Below, in pieces: positions 53,305 through 63,220 of a DNA stretch of 64,000 bases (positions are counted from its first letter, which is position 1; every line of letters starts with the position of its first letter). Below the pieces are notes generated by a model that made no database searches, was not told where the DNA came from, and was given only the letters and a program-made list of their open reading frames with translations. The DNA comes from Shinella sp. CPCC 101442 (GTDB taxonomy: Bacteria; Pseudomonadota; Alphaproteobacteria; Rhizobiales; Rhizobiaceae), in contig NZ_JALIQS010000001.1 in assembly GCF_024704725.1 (NCBI RefSeq), positions 682,001-746,000 on the forward strand, written 5' to 3'. A program made the translations under genes and the position numbers.

Positions 53305-54830
53305 GCCGCAACTCCCGTTGCCATTCTTTCCGAAGCCGACAACCGCCGCCAGAGCGGGGCCATCGCCTCGGCGATGTCCTTGTAGAGTGCGTAGCGCCTG
53401 GCGTAGTGGGCGCCAAGGGCTGCATTCGGCCTGTAATGCCGCTCCATGCGGACCATGGCCTCCGCCCCCTCGGTGAAGTCGGCAAAGAGGCCGACGCCCG
53501 TACCCGCCGCAATCGCCGCACCGAGTGCGCCCGTTTCCCGCGAAGCGGCAACCGAGACCGGCACGCCGAGCACATCGGCGAATATCTGCGGCCAGAGCGT
53601 GCTGCGCGATCCGCCGCCCGACAGCACCGCTTCCTCGAACCTAGCGCCTGCCTTGCGGATCGTCTCGATATGCTGGCGATGGCCGAAGGCGACGCCTTCC
53701 AGCAGAGCCCGCACCAGATGCCCCTTGGTGTGCCAGCCGGCCATGCCGTAGAAACCCGCCCTTGCGTGGCCATCCTGCTGGGCGCCATAGAGGTAGGGAT
53801 GGTAAAGCGGGTCATCCGCGGCGGGCTCGACGGCCGCCGCCAGCGCGCAGCAGGCGTCGAAGGGCGAGACGCCGGCGTGATGGTCGCCTTCAAAGAATTC
53901 CCGTACCAGCCATTCGAGATTGGCGGCCGACGTGGCGCTGTTTTCCATCGCCATGTAGCGCGTCCGGTCGAAGGTGGACGACATGAAGACCGGACCGTCG
54001 AGATCGGGACCGTCGATGATCACCTGGTTGATGCTCCAGGTGCCGGCGATGACCGAGGCGCTGCCCGTGCGCGAAACACCCGAGCCGAGCGCCGAGGCGA
54101 CGACGTCGAAGAGCCCGCCGACGACAGGCGTGCCGGCGGCAAGCCCGGTTTCCGCCGCAACAGCCTCGGTCACGCGCCCGGCAATGTCAGCGCTTTCGAC
54201 GAGCGGCGGCAGGAGGTCCATGCAGTCGCCAAGGCCGTAGGCGTCCATCAGCGCCTTGTCGTAGCGCCGCGCCGCAAGGTCGAGCAGGCCGGCGCCGGAC
54301 ATGTCCGAGACCTCGCTGACGCGTTGCCCCGTCAAGCGGTTGACGACGAAATCCTTGGAATAGAACACCGTACCGATACGCTTGAAGACGTCGGGCCGGT
54401 AGCGCTTCAGCCAGGCGAGCAGCGTCGGCGTCTGGGATGGCCAGGGGCGCTGGCGGGCGATCGGATAGGTGCGGTCGCCGACACCTTCGGCCAGCCATTC
54501 CTCGACGAGGCCGGTCGCGCGTGTGTCGATAGACTGGATGCCGATCAGTGGCTCGCCGCTCCTGTCGAGCGCATAGAGCCCGTTGCCGTGGCCGGCGCAG
54601 CCGATCGCAGCGATATCGCTTGCCGCGATGCCCGCCTTGTCGAGGCAGATACGGATAACGCGTCGGGCATTGGCCCAGAGCTCGCCGAGATCCCGCTCGA
54701 CATGGCCGGGGCACGGCATGCGGCTGTGCCCCTCCTCCCCGGCATGGGCGAGCTCACGGCCCTCAAGATCGAAGATGACAGCCTTGATGACCGTGTTGCC
54801 CGCATCGAGCCCCAGAAGATATTTTTGCAT
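53301..54830 (-). CDS. FGGY-family carbohydrate kinase (LyxK/EryA-like)
   Basis: A 509-residue sugar or polyol kinase. [19 protein letters not shown] is the phosphate motif, [19 protein letters not shown] (near 245) and [13 protein letters not shown] resemble L-xylulose kinase LyxK and erythritol kinase EryA, and [19 protein letters not shown] is the C-terminal FGGY motif. It starts with ATG behind GGGAGGGGTT. Operon neighbours (GlpD-like dehydrogenase, class I aldolase, SorC regulator) fit phosphorylation of a polyol or pentulose, then oxidation and aldol cleavage. Substrate between tetritol and pentulose cannot be decided. Confidence 0.88.
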   Translation of the reverse strand: MQKYLLGLDAGNTVIKAVIFDLEGRELAHAGEEGHSRMPCPGHVERDLGELWANARRVIRICLDKAGIAASDIAAIGCAGHGNGLYALDRSGEPLIGIQSIDTRATGLVEEWLAEGVGDRTYPIARQRPWPSQTPTLLAWLKRYRPDVFKRIGTVFYSKDFVVNRLTGQRVSEVSDMSGAGLLDLAARRYDKALMDAYGLGDCMDLLPPLVESADIAGRVTEAVAAETGLAAGTPVVGGLFDVVASALGSGVSRTGSASVIAGTWSINQVIIDGPDLDGPVFMSSTFDRTRYMAMENSATSAANLEWLVREFFEGDHHAGVSPFDACCALAAAVEPAADDPLYHPYLYGAQQDGHARAGFYGMAGWHTKGHLVRALLEGVAFGHRQHIETIRKAGARFEEAVLSGGGSRSTLWPQIFADVLGVPVSVAASRETGALGAAIAAGTGVGLFADFTEGAEAMVRMERHYRPNAALGAHYARRYALYKDIAEAMAPLWRRLSASERMATGVAA

Positions 54831-54859
54831 GTGGAACCCCTCCCAGGTTCGTCGACCCG

Positions 54860-55702
54860 TTATCCCTGCTGATAGAGCGAAAAAGCCTCCTCGCCGCTCG
54901 CATCCGCATGGATGATCGCCATCAGCCCGCGCACCACGGCGCTCGGATTGGCGTGCTGGTAGATGTTGCGTCCATAGACCATGCCCATTGCACCCTGTCG
55001 CATCAAGGCGGCAGATTTCGCGAAGACGGCGGAAAGGTCTTCCTTACCGCCGCCGCGCACCAGAACCGGGCAGCGCGCCGCCTCGACGACACGGTGGAAA
55101 TCCTCGGCATTGGTCGTCGGGTCGGCCTTGACGATATCGGCGCCCATCTCGCGGGCAAGCCGCGTCAGGGTGACGATCTTGTCCGCATCGCCATCCACCA
55201 TGTAGCCGCCGCGTTCGGTGACGGGCTGCATGACGAGCGGCTCGATCATCAGCGGCATGCCGTATTTCTCGCAATCGGCCCGAACGCGCGAAATGTTCTG
55301 CACGCACTGGCGGAAGAGATCGGGCTCATCCGGCAGCATGAAGAGGTTCACGACCACACAGGCCGCATCCATCTGCAATGCCCCGATCAGCGGCTCGGCC
55401 TCGTTCTGCAGCACGGCCCACATGTCGCGGTGGCGAATGCGATTGTAGGGATTGCCCATGTCGATGCGCATGACGAGCGCCGGCTTGTCCTTGCCGGGGA
55501 TGTCCTGCAGCAGGTCGGCCTGGCCATAGTTCATCTGGATCGCATCCGGCCCCGCATCGACCAGCGCCTTCACAACGGTCGGCACGTCTTCCAGTCCGTC
55601 CAGGAAGGACGGTTCGTTGCACACACCATGATCGATCGCCACATCCAGGCAACGGCCATTGCCGAACAGCCGGTTCATCCGGACCTTGCGGTTGTCTCGC
55701 AT
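54860..55702 (-). CDS. DeoC/LacD-type class I aldolase (LsrF-like)
   Basis: A 280-residue TIM-barrel aldolase of the DhnA/FbaB/LsrF group. It starts RLFGNGRCLDVAIDHGVCN, the Schiff-base lysine is likely in GADIVKADPTT (near 195), and PVLVRGGGKED and GMVYGRNIYQHANPSA form the phosphate site. It acts in the cytoplasm on a phosphorylated sugar made by the adjacent kinase. The start lies inside the 3' end of the GlpD-like gene (28-bp overlap) behind CACAGGAGTG. Class I fructose-bisphosphate aldolase or a thiolase like LsrF are alternatives. Confidence 0.88.
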   Translation of the reverse strand: MRDNRKVRMNRLFGNGRCLDVAIDHGVCNEPSFLDGLEDVPTVVKALVDAGPDAIQMNYGQADLLQDIPGKDKPALVMRIDMGNPYNRIRHRDMWAVLQNEAEPLIGALQMDAACVVVNLFMLPDEPDLFRQCVQNISRVRADCEKYGMPLMIEPLVMQPVTERGGYMVDGDADKIVTLTRLAREMGADIVKADPTTNAEDFHRVVEAARCPVLVRGGGKEDLSAVFAKSAALMRQGAMGMVYGRNIYQHANPSAVVRGLMAIIHADASGEEAFSLYQQG

Positions 55703-57423
55703 ACTTCACTCCTGTGTTCGTTCCTTGCGGAAAGGGTTTGTTCGGTGACGCCGTGGCGTTCACGCATGAGGGTTAGAAAACGGATGCGCTCATCGGCGAT
55801 GCGCTGTGCGGACCAGCCCTTTTCGGCGGCAAGCAGCTCGAGCACGGCCTCGGCCATGGCAAGCGAAAGCTCGCCGGAAATCGCAAGCGTCGTACGGCGC
55901 AGCAGCATGTCGTCCAGGTGCTCGGCCGCCTCGGCGCGGATGAGATATTGGAGTTCCCGCGTGCTGTAGAGAGCGTGCGGCAGCGGTTGATCCGGTTTCG
56001 CCGCGATAAAACGGGCGATATCCTCGGCCTCCGTGCCGTAGCGCTCGAAGAGAACCGCGAGGCGCACGACGGAAAGACCTGTCGATGCAGCAAGGTTGCG
56101 GATCCAGGCGTCGCGATCTTTCGGGAAGACGCGCCCGCCGCCGATCGCTCGTTCCGCCGTATCGACACGGCGTGTCACGCCCAGCTGTTCCAGCGCCATG
56201 TCTGCGGCGAGCTCGCCGAAGGAGCGGAAGGTCGTCCACTTGCCGCCGATCATGCAGAGCACCGGCGGCCCGCCGTTCCGGCCGTCCAGCACGGTGCAGA
56301 AATGGTCGCGCGGGATGCGGCCGGTAAAACTGTCCTTGCTGGCCGGCAGCGGGCGCACGCCGGCAAACTGGAAGACGATCTCCTCCGGCCGGATTGTGAC
56401 GCCCGGCAGCACGAAGGCGAGCGATTGCAGGATGTAGTCGCGTTCATCCGCCTCGCAGCGCACCGTGCCGGGGTCATCGACGCGGATATCCGTCGAGCCG
56501 ACCAGCACCTTGCCGAGATAGGGGAACAGGATGCAGATGCGGCCGTCCTCGTTCTCGTAATAGATCATGTGACCGTCGAGCATGTCGCGCAGCCGCGGGT
56601 TATCGACGATGAGATGCGATCCCTTGGTGCCCCCCACCAGCGGCGCCGGCCTCGCCTCGCTTGGAAACAGCGTGGCGTTCGCAATGTCGATCCAGCCGCC
56701 CGTCGCGTTGATGATCAGGCGCGGCTCAAGCGGGAGCGCCTCGCCGGACAGGCCGTCGCGCAGGACGAAGCGACCGGCACCGGCCTCCTCGATCGTCGCA
56801 TAGTTCAACGCACCTGCATTCGGACCGGCAGACAGGCCATCGCGCAACAGCTCGATGCCGATGCGCTCGGGATGGCTGACCCAGGCGTCGAAATAGGTCG
56901 CGGAATTGCGGACCGACGGATTGAGCGCCGGCCATTTCGAGAGCGTCGCCCTGCGGCTGCGGAACTGATGCTTCGGCATCAGCGCGCGCTTGCGCGTCAG
57001 GAAATCGTAGATGCCGAGGCCCGCCTTGATGGCGATGGCGCCGCGGCGGCTGGGGCGGCGGGTGAGGCCGAGAAAACGCACCACACCGTTGGCGAGTCCG
57101 GAAAAAGTGTCGAAGATCGGCACCGTGGTCGGCAGCGGTGCGACATAGTGGGGAGCATTGCGCAGCAACCGGTCACGCTCGACGAGCGATTCCTTGACGA
57201 GGCTGAACTCGCCGTTTTCCAGGTAGCGCAGGCCGCCATGCACCATGCGCGAGAGTGCAGCACTCGCGCCGGAGCAATAGTCCGCCTGCTCGACGAGCAG
57301 CACGTCGACGCCCTGCAGCGCCAGCTCGCGGAAGACGCTGAGCCCGTTGATGCCGCCGCCGAGGACGCACACGTCCACCTTCGGGCTCTCACGAAGCCCG
57401 TGCAATGTCTCTGTCCGGTTCAT
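55675..57423 (-). CDS. FAD-dependent glycerol-3-phosphate dehydrogenase-family protein (GlpD/EryB-like)
   Basis: A 582-residue flavoprotein. CVLGGGINGLSVFRELALQG is the FAD motif, LSRMVHGGLRYLENGEFSLV the GlpD signature, and GGKWTTFRSFGELAADMAL the C-terminal part of the catalytic domain, followed by the GlpD C-terminal domain. GlpD itself oxidises glycerol-3-phosphate into the quinone pool; EryB does the same for erythritol-phosphate. Its place beside an EryA/LyxK-like kinase suggests a phosphorylated polyol as substrate. Membrane-associated by family. Confidence 0.9.
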   Translation of the reverse strand: MNRTETLHGLRESPKVDVCVLGGGINGLSVFRELALQGVDVLLVEQADYCSGASAALSRMVHGGLRYLENGEFSLVKESLVERDRLLRNAPHYVAPLPTTVPIFDTFSGLANGVVRFLGLTRRPSRRGAIAIKAGLGIYDFLTRKRALMPKHQFRSRRATLSKWPALNPSVRNSATYFDAWVSHPERIGIELLRDGLSAGPNAGALNYATIEEAGAGRFVLRDGLSGEALPLEPRLIINATGGWIDIANATLFPSEARPAPLVGGTKGSHLIVDNPRLRDMLDGHMIYYENEDGRICILFPYLGKVLVGSTDIRVDDPGTVRCEADERDYILQSLAFVLPGVTIRPEEIVFQFAGVRPLPASKDSFTGRIPRDHFCTVLDGRNGGPPVLCMIGGKWTTFRSFGELAADMALEQLGVTRRVDTAERAIGGGRVFPKDRDAWIRNLAASTGLSVVRLAVLFERYGTEAEDIARFIAAKPDQPLPHALYSTRELQYLIRAEAAEHLDDMLLRRTTLAISGELSLAMAEAVLELLAAEKGWSAQRIADERIRFLTLMRERHGVTEQTLSARNEHRSEVCETTARSG

Positions 57424-57435
57424 GATGACAGTCCG

Positions 57436-58431
57436 TTATCCGTCCATATTGGCCAGTTTTGCCGCTATACCGGCGTCGATGGCCGCAAGATCGTCCGCAT
57501 TGAGCCGGAGTGTGCCGGCCCGGGCATTGTCGAGCGCCTGCGCCGGATTTCGGGCGCCGCAGAGCGCGAAGGTGACGCCCGGCTGCGCCAGCGTCCAGGC
57601 GATCACCACCTGCGCGATGCTGGCGCCATGCCGCTCCGCGATCGCGCGGATCGCGTCGGAAAAATCCGTCGCCTTCTGCCGGTTGGCGACCGAGAAACGT
57701 GGATTGTCCTTGCGCTGGTCGTCGCCGGCAAACACCCGGTCCGGTCCGATCGTGCCGGAGAGCAGACCGAGCGCCAGCGAGGAGTAGCTCAGCGTCGAAA
57801 CGCCGCTGGCAAGAGTGAGCGGCAGCAGGTCCGCCTCGATCTCGCGATCGATCATGCTGAACCGCTCCTGGATCGCGTCGAGCGACCCGGTAGCAATATA
57901 CTGTTCGAGTTCCGACCGGTTGACATTGCTCGCACCGATCGCCCGGATCTTTCCGGCCTTTTTCAGCTCCTGCAGCGCCGCGACCGTCTCCTCGATGGGC
58001 GTGGTCGGGTCCTGCCAGTGCGTGATGTAGAGGTCGATATAGTCAGTGCCGAGCCGGCGCAGGCTTTCCTCGACCTCATGGATGATCCCGTCGCGGCCGA
58101 GATAGCGGTGGACCGGCTTGCCGTCCTGATCGAAGAAATGATTGCCCTTCGCGGTGTGCCAGACGAGGCCGCATTTCGTGGCGATGACGGCCTTGTCGCG
58201 GCGCCCGGCAAGGGCCTTGCCGACGATCTCCTCCGAGCGGCCGAGGCCGTAGGCGGGCGCGGTGTCGATGAGCGTCACGCCAGCCTCGAGCGAGGCCTGG
58301 ATGGCTGCGATGGATTGCGCCTCGTCCGTGCCGCCCCACATCCAGCCGCCGATTGCCCAGGTGCCGAGGCCGACGGCGGAGGCATTTACGCCGGAGCGTC
58401 CGATTGGACGGGTCAACTGTTCGCCGTTCAT
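57436..58431 (-). CDS. Aldo/keto reductase
   Basis: A 331-residue NADPH-type aldo/keto reductase of the general-stress/YajO class. Catalytic residues are Asp and Tyr in LIDTAPAYGLGRSE, Lys in VIATKCGLVW and His in YITHWQDPT. The start ATG overlaps the SorC stop as ATGA. It may reduce the aldehyde released by the aldolase of the operon (for example an L-glyceraldehyde or glycolaldehyde type product) or act on the imported compound itself; this is inference. Confidence 0.92.
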   Translation of the reverse strand: MNGEQLTRPIGRSGVNASAVGLGTWAIGGWMWGGTDEAQSIAAIQASLEAGVTLIDTAPAYGLGRSEEIVGKALAGRRDKAVIATKCGLVWHTAKGNHFFDQDGKPVHRYLGRDGIIHEVEESLRRLGTDYIDLYITHWQDPTTPIEETVAALQELKKAGKIRAIGASNVNRSELEQYIATGSLDAIQERFSMIDREIEADLLPLTLASGVSTLSYSSLALGLLSGTIGPDRVFAGDDQRKDNPRFSVANRQKATDFSDAIRAIAERHGASIAQVVIAWTLAQPGVTFALCGARNPAQALDNARAGTLRLNADDLAAIDAGIAAKLANMDG

Positions 58432-59435
58432 GCACAAAGTCCTTCTTCGGATGCCAGTTCAAGGATGCGCGCACCGGTCGCCTCGTCGGTGACGAGCGTG
58501 TCGAGATGGTTGCCGCGCAGCACGCTGAGGATGGAGCCGGCCTTGTTGAGGCCGCTCGCCACGCCGATCTTCGCCGGGATGGATTCGAATTCTCCGAGCG
58601 TCAGCGAAACCAGCGCGCGGTTGAGGCTGTAGTCGCAGACCCGACCCTCGCCATCCAGCAGATGGGCAAGAAGTTCCGCGCTCGCGCCGGAATGTTCGAT
58701 GGCGTTGCGGTCTTCGCTGGAGGAGGGATGCAGGTCGTAATAGGTCGAATCCTGGCTCAGGATCGAGCCGATACCGACCACCGCGACCTTGGCCTCGCGT
58801 GCCCGCTGAAAGACGTCGGCGACGGAGCGCATGTTCATCAGCATCGCGCGCTGTGCGGCATCGTCGGCAAAGAGCGGCGCATGGATCTGGTAGGAACGTC
58901 CGCCCAGCCGGTCGGCCATCATCGTCGAGACGTGATTGACGTCGGTATAGTGTTTTCCCTGCACGCAGCCGGTGGCGGGGATGACCTCGACATCGTAACG
59001 GCGCGCGGCCTGCAACCCGGCCACGACGGCACTGACGCCCTTGCCGCCGGTGATGCAGATCGTATCGCCGTCGGCGATCTCTTCCAGAAGCAGCCTCGCA
59101 GCCGCCTCCCCCACCGCCTGAAGGGCTGTCTGGGGATTGTCGGAGACGGTCGGCACCACCACGGCGCGGCTGATGCCGCCGAGCGCCAGAAGCCGTTCCT
59201 CCAGATCGACCAGCGGCTCCATCGGCGACCTGATCTTGATCTCGACGAGGCCGAGCTGACGGCCGCGCTTGATGAGGCGGTTGACGGTGGCGTGCGACAG
59301 CCCGAGCTGGTCGGCGATCTGCGCCTGCGTCAGGCCCTCCAGGAAGTGCAGCACAAGCGCCTGGTGCATCTGGCGGGCGATGACGATCTCTTCACGCGGC
59401 GCTGATGTCTTGGGTTTCAGTTTGGCGATCGGCAT
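58428..59435 (-). CDS. SorC/DeoR-type sugar-binding transcriptional regulator
   Basis: A 335-residue SorC-family regulator (as LsrR, DeoR of Bacillus, EryD). The helix-turn-helix is GLTQAQIADQLGLSHATVNR, and the sugar-phosphate-binding domain follows (DTICITGGKGVSAVVAGL, VAVVGIGSILS, and IGVASGLNKAGSI near the end). It sits inside the operon it probably controls, 1 bp after the permease stop. The inducer is likely the kinase product. Two near-identical palindromes upstream of the operon are candidate sites. Confidence 0.92.
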   Translation of the reverse strand: MPIAKLKPKTSAPREEIVIARQMHQALVLHFLEGLTQAQIADQLGLSHATVNRLIKRGRQLGLVEIKIRSPMEPLVDLEERLLALGGISRAVVVPTVSDNPQTALQAVGEAAARLLLEEIADGDTICITGGKGVSAVVAGLQAARRYDVEVIPATGCVQGKHYTDVNHVSTMMADRLGGRSYQIHAPLFADDAAQRAMLMNMRSVADVFQRAREAKVAVVGIGSILSQDSTYYDLHPSSSEDRNAIEHSGASAELLAHLLDGEGRVCDYSLNRALVSLTLGEFESIPAKIGVASGLNKAGSILSVLRGNHLDTLVTDEATGARILELASEEGLCA

Positions 59436-59436
59436 G

Positions 59437-60426
59437 TCAGCTGGCCTTCCGCTTGTGCATGAAATGATCGATGGACACGGCCGCGAGCAGGATGCAGCCC
59501 TTGATCATGTCCTGCCAGTAGACGGAGACGTTGAGCAGGATCAGCGACGAGGTGACGAGCGAGAGCAGCGCCATGCCGAGGATGGCGCCGAGGACAGTGC
59601 CCGATCCGCCGCTGAGCGAGGCCCCGCCGATGACCGCAGCGGCAATGATGTTCAGCTCCATGCCGGCGCCGAAGGTCGGCGTGGCAGCCCCGAAGCGGGA
59701 CATGTAGATGACCCCTGCGACACCGGCGAGCGTCGAGCACAGCACCGTCACCCAGAATTTCACCTGGTTGGTCTTGATGCCCGAATAGAGCGCGGCCTTC
59801 TCGTTGCTGCCGGTGTAGAAGACCTTGCGGAAGGCGGTCGCCCGGCGCAGCAGGAAATCGAACAGGATGACGACCGCGACGAAGATCAGGATGACATAGG
59901 GAATGCCGTAGAAGGTGCCCTGCCCGACCGCCTTGAAGCCGGCCGGCAGCGTGAAGAGCGAGAGCGGCGTGCCCTTGGTGATGATGAGGCAGAGGCCGCG
60001 CACGATCACCATGGCCGCCAGCGACGTGATGAAGTGGTTGAGACCGACGACCGTCACGAAGAAGCCCATGATGCCGCCGATGGCGCTTGAGGCAAGGATG
60101 CCGATCAGCGAGGCCGTCCAGGGATCCAGCCCGGCAAGGAAGAGCGAGCCCGACAGCACCATCGCGAAGCAGACGACCGATCCGACGGCAAGGTCGATAC
60201 CGCCGACGATGAGCAGGATCGTCATGCCGACGACAACGATGCCTTCGACAGAAAAGCTCATCAGCATGGCGCGGAAATTGCCGAGCGTCAGGAAGTGCGG
60301 CGAGGCAAAGCTCATGATGAGCCCAAGCGCCAGAATGATCGCGATCAGCCCGGCCTCGCGCATCGTGCCGATACGCTTGAAGGACGATGTTTTGGGTGCT
60401 GCCCCCGCCATCGTGTCGATTGCCAT
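59437..60426 (-). CDS. Sugar ABC transporter permease (RbsC-like)
   Basis: A 329-residue inner-membrane permease. Landmarks are ILLIVGGIDLAVGSVVCFAM near residue 70, LNHFITSLAAMVIVRGLCLI near 125 and AAAVIGGASLSGGSGTVLG near 265. ATG 60426 follows GGGAGAGAGGGAA; the longer frame has no site. Only one permease gene, so a homodimeric channel with the fused ATPase at 60449. Ligand presumably the substrate of the kinase and dehydrogenase in this operon. Confidence 0.92.
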   Translation of the reverse strand: MAIDTMAGAAPKTSSFKRIGTMREAGLIAIILALGLIMSFASPHFLTLGNFRAMLMSFSVEGIVVVGMTILLIVGGIDLAVGSVVCFAMVLSGSLFLAGLDPWTASLIGILASSAIGGIMGFFVTVVGLNHFITSLAAMVIVRGLCLIITKGTPLSLFTLPAGFKAVGQGTFYGIPYVILIFVAVVILFDFLLRRATAFRKVFYTGSNEKAALYSGIKTNQVKFWVTVLCSTLAGVAGVIYMSRFGAATPTFGAGMELNIIAAAVIGGASLSGGSGTVLGAILGMALLSLVTSSLILLNVSVYWQDMIKGCILLAAVSIDHFMHKRKAS

Positions 60427-60448
60427 TTCCCTCTCTCCCACTTTGTCT

Positions 60449-61975
60449 TCACGCGGCATGGTCTGCCGCCTTCGCCGCGCCGAGCCCCGAGGCAAGACGG
60501 ATCACGGCCTCCTCCGACATTTCGTCCGCACCGAGTTCGCCTGCGATACGTCCCTCCCGGACGACCAGAACGCGATCGGAAAGGCCGAGCAGTTCGGGCA
60601 TTTCCGAGGATATGACGATGATGCCGATGCCCGAGCGCGCAAGATCGCGCAGCAGGCGGTGAATTTCGGTCTTTGCGCCGACATCGATGCCGCGCGTCGG
60701 CTCGTCCATCACGATGACCTTCGGCTTCACGGCCAGCTGCTTGGCAATCGCCACCTTCTGCTGGTTGCCGCCGGACAGCGATTTGACGGGCGCTTCGACA
60801 CCGCTCATGCGCACGGCGAGCCGTTTGGCGAAATCTTCCGCCAGCACCGTTTCCGCGCGGCCGTTCAGGAGGCCGGCGGCGTTTGTCAGCGCCTTCAGAT
60901 CCAGCACGGAAATGTTCTGCGCGATGGACATGTCGAGAAACACGCCGGAGCCCTTACGGTCCTCCGAGAGATAGACGACGCCGGCCTTCACCGCATCGGA
61001 ATAGGAATTGATCTTTTGCACCGCGCCATGCAGCCGCACCGCACCCGTGGTGCGCGGGCGAAGGCCGCAAATGCCCTCGGCGATCTCCGTGCGGCCGGAA
61101 CCGATCAGGCCACCGATGCCGAGGATTTCGCCCCTGCGCAAGTCGAAGCTGACATCCCGGAAGCGCAAGCCGTCGCCGATGCCGTCAACCTCAAGGATGG
61201 TTTCATCGGACGCTTCGCTGGCACCGAGCTTGTCGGGATAGAGCTGCGTGATCTCGCGACCCACCATGCGGCGCACCACATCGTCGGGCGTGACGTCCGC
61301 GATGCGATCGGTGCAGACATAGCGACCGTCCCGGAACACCGTCACGCGGTCGCAGAGAGAAAAAATCTCGGCCATGCGGTGGCTGATATAGATGATCGAG
61401 ATGCCGTTGGCCTTGAGGTCGCGAATGATCGAAAAGAGCTGCTGCGCCTCGGTTTCTGTGAGGGCTGCGGTCGGCTCGTCGAGGATCAGCACGCGGCAGT
61501 CGAGCGTCAGCGCCTTGGCGATCTCGACGAGCTGCTGGCTGGAAATCGGCAGGTCGGCGACCTTGCGACGAACGTCGATGGCGGCGAGCCGGTTCATGAC
61601 CTTCTGCGCGTCCCGCTCCAGCGCGCCATAATTCATGAAGGGCGAGCGGCGGCGGTTGGTGGCCGCCATGAACATGTTTTCGGCCACCGTCGCATCTGGG
61701 CAGAGCGCGATTTCCTGATGCACCAGGCCGATGCCGAGCGACTGGGCGACGGCAGGGGAAGCGATGCGCACCGGCTGGCCGTCGACGCGAACTTCGCCTT
61801 CGGTTGGCTGCAGGACGCCGGCGATGATGTTCATCAGCGTCGACTTTCCGGCACCGTTTTCGCCGCAGAGCGCATGGACCTCGCCGCGTTCGAGCGTGAA
61901 GTCGACATCCGTCAACGCCTTCACCGCTCCGAAATGCTTGGTCACGCCATGAATGGTGAGCACCGGCTCCGCCAT
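60449..61975 (-). CDS. Sugar ABC transporter ATPase, RbsA type (two fused domains)
   Basis: A 508-residue tandem ATPase. Domain 1: Walker [10 protein letters not shown], degenerate signature ISSQQL, Walker [12 protein letters not shown]. Domain 2: degenerate Walker [10 protein letters not shown], perfect LSGGNQQK, Walker [13 protein letters not shown]. Length and pattern are standard for RbsA/MglA, in contrast to the split version at 13944-15531. It starts behind TAGGAGGAAGACG, 66 bp after the binding-protein gene, a gap that holds a 10-bp hairpin. Confidence 0.94.
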   Translation of the reverse strand: MAEPVLTIHGVTKHFGAVKALTDVDFTLERGEVHALCGENGAGKSTLMNIIAGVLQPTEGEVRVDGQPVRIASPAVAQSLGIGLVHQEIALCPDATVAENMFMAATNRRRSPFMNYGALERDAQKVMNRLAAIDVRRKVADLPISSQQLVEIAKALTLDCRVLILDEPTAALTETEAQQLFSIIRDLKANGISIIYISHRMAEIFSLCDRVTVFRDGRYVCTDRIADVTPDDVVRRMVGREITQLYPDKLGASEASDETILEVDGIGDGLRFRDVSFDLRRGEILGIGGLIGSGRTEIAEGICGLRPRTTGAVRLHGAVQKINSYSDAVKAGVVYLSEDRKGSGVFLDMSIAQNISVLDLKALTNAAGLLNGRAETVLAEDFAKRLAVRMSGVEAPVKSLSGGNQQKVAIAKQLAVKPKVIVMDEPTRGIDVGAKTEIHRLLRDLARSGIGIIVISSEMPELLGLSDRVLVVREGRIAGELGADEMSEEAVIRLASGLGAAKAADHAA

Positions 61976-61999
61976 CGTCTTCCTCCTACTCCTTCCGAG

Positions 62000-62027
62000 A
62001 CCATCCGCGCCGTTAGACGCGGATGGT
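62000..62027 (-). promoter_or_regulatory. Intercistronic 10-bp hairpin after the binding-protein gene
   Basis: ACCATCCGCG pairs with CGCGGATGGT around an eight-base loop, 15 bp after the binding-protein stop (minus strand) and 25 bp before the ATPase start. No T-run follows. This fits 3'-end protection of the abundant binding-protein message. Confidence 0.65.
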
Positions 62028-62041
62028 ATTCGCTCGGGAGA

Positions 62042-63070
62042 TTACTCCTCGATACCCTTGGTGCCGCGGCGCTTCAGGTACTTGTCCCAGTAGAAGTCGT
62101 CGGCGTTTTCAGCGGTCACGATGGACAGGCCGTTGTCGACGACCGGAATGCTCATCGGGTTGAAACCCGAGCGCTTGGCGTCGTTCATCGGGTCGATGAG
62201 TTCCGGGTGCTTGGCGAGCCACAGCAGCATGAAGCCCATGTAACCCTGCATGCCCTGGTTCGGGTTGATCGAACCGAAGACTTCGCCGGCCTTGATCATG
62301 TCGAGGATATTGGCGTTGACGTCGGCGCACATGACGAGGACCTTGCCGCCGGCTTCCTTGTTGGCCTGTGCCGCGCCGATCGCCGAGTTGGCTTCCGGCA
62401 TGAAGACCGCGCCGAGGTTCGGATTGGCCTGAATGAGGCTCGACAGGCCCTGATAGGCCTTGGTCGGATCCTGGTTGGAGGCCGCGCGGCCGACCAGCTT
62501 CATGTCCGGCCACTTCTCTTCCATGCGGGCGATGAAGGCCGTGATGCGCTTGTCGTGATTGTCCTGGCCCGGATTTTCCAGGACCGCATATTCGCCCTTG
62601 CCGCCCATCTTCTCGGCGATCGCGTCGGCTGCATAGGAGCCTTCGCGGTTGTTGTCCGAGGTGATGAAGGAAACGCGCTTGGACAGCGGCGAGTCGGCGG
62701 CAAACGTCACGACGGCCGTGCCCTGGTCGATGGCGCGGTTGATCGGCTCGATGAACGGGTCGGAGTTCATCGGATGAACGAGAATACCGGCCGGGTTCTG
62801 TGCGAGCGCCTGGTCGAAGGTGGCGATCTGCTTGTTGACGTCATATTCCGGCGTGCCGGTATATTCCGTCTCGCAGCCGAGCTGCTGGCCGGCCTGCTTG
62901 AACATCTCATAGACCGGGAACCAGTATTCGACGCCCGATACCATGACGTTCATGACGTATTTTTCGCCCGGCTTGCAGCGGAACGGATTTTCCGTTTCAG
63001 CCGCGGCAGCGCCGGCAAAAAGCGTGGTCGCAAGGACCGCCATGGCGGTCGTCGTGAAAAAAGTGCGCAA
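62042..63070 (-). CDS. Sugar ABC transporter periplasmic binding protein (RbsB-like), TTG start
   Basis: A 342-residue binding protein of the ribose class. The signal peptide starts MRTFFTTTAMAVLATTLFAG and is cleaved near AAA|ET. YVMNVMVSGVEYWFPVYEMF opens the first lobe and ILVHPMNSDPFIEPINRAID and VLVMCADVNANILDMIKAG follow. The start is TTG at 63068-63070, four bases after GAGGAGG; the longer frame adds 11 residues without a site. First gene of the nine-gene operon. Confidence 0.92.
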   Translation of the reverse strand: MRTFFTTTAMAVLATTLFAGAAAAETENPFRCKPGEKYVMNVMVSGVEYWFPVYEMFKQAGQQLGCETEYTGTPEYDVNKQIATFDQALAQNPAGILVHPMNSDPFIEPINRAIDQGTAVVTFAADSPLSKRVSFITSDNNREGSYAADAIAEKMGGKGEYAVLENPGQDNHDKRITAFIARMEEKWPDMKLVGRAASNQDPTKAYQGLSSLIQANPNLGAVFMPEANSAIGAAQANKEAGGKVLVMCADVNANILDMIKAGEVFGSINPNQGMQGYMGFMLLWLAKHPELIDPMNDAKRSGFNPMSIPVVDNGLSIVTAENADDFYWDKYLKRRGTKGIEE

Positions 63071-63220
63071 GTGTCCTCCTCGGGGCGCAAAAGCCCCTCC
63101 CAAAAAGCCCGTGGGCGTCGGTTTCGACGCCGCTGATCTCAGTGAAGACCGGCTTCCTCCTCGAAGTCCGGTATGAGCAGCTAACCGTATTGCACATTAC
63201 GTGTCAATATAATTCACACA

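Noticed and set aside
51679-63070. Direct annotation as an Lsr autoinducer-2 operon
   Set aside because: The kinase motifs fit LyxK/EryA better than LsrK, there is only one permease gene, and GlpD-like, AKR and GMC genes are not Lsr components.
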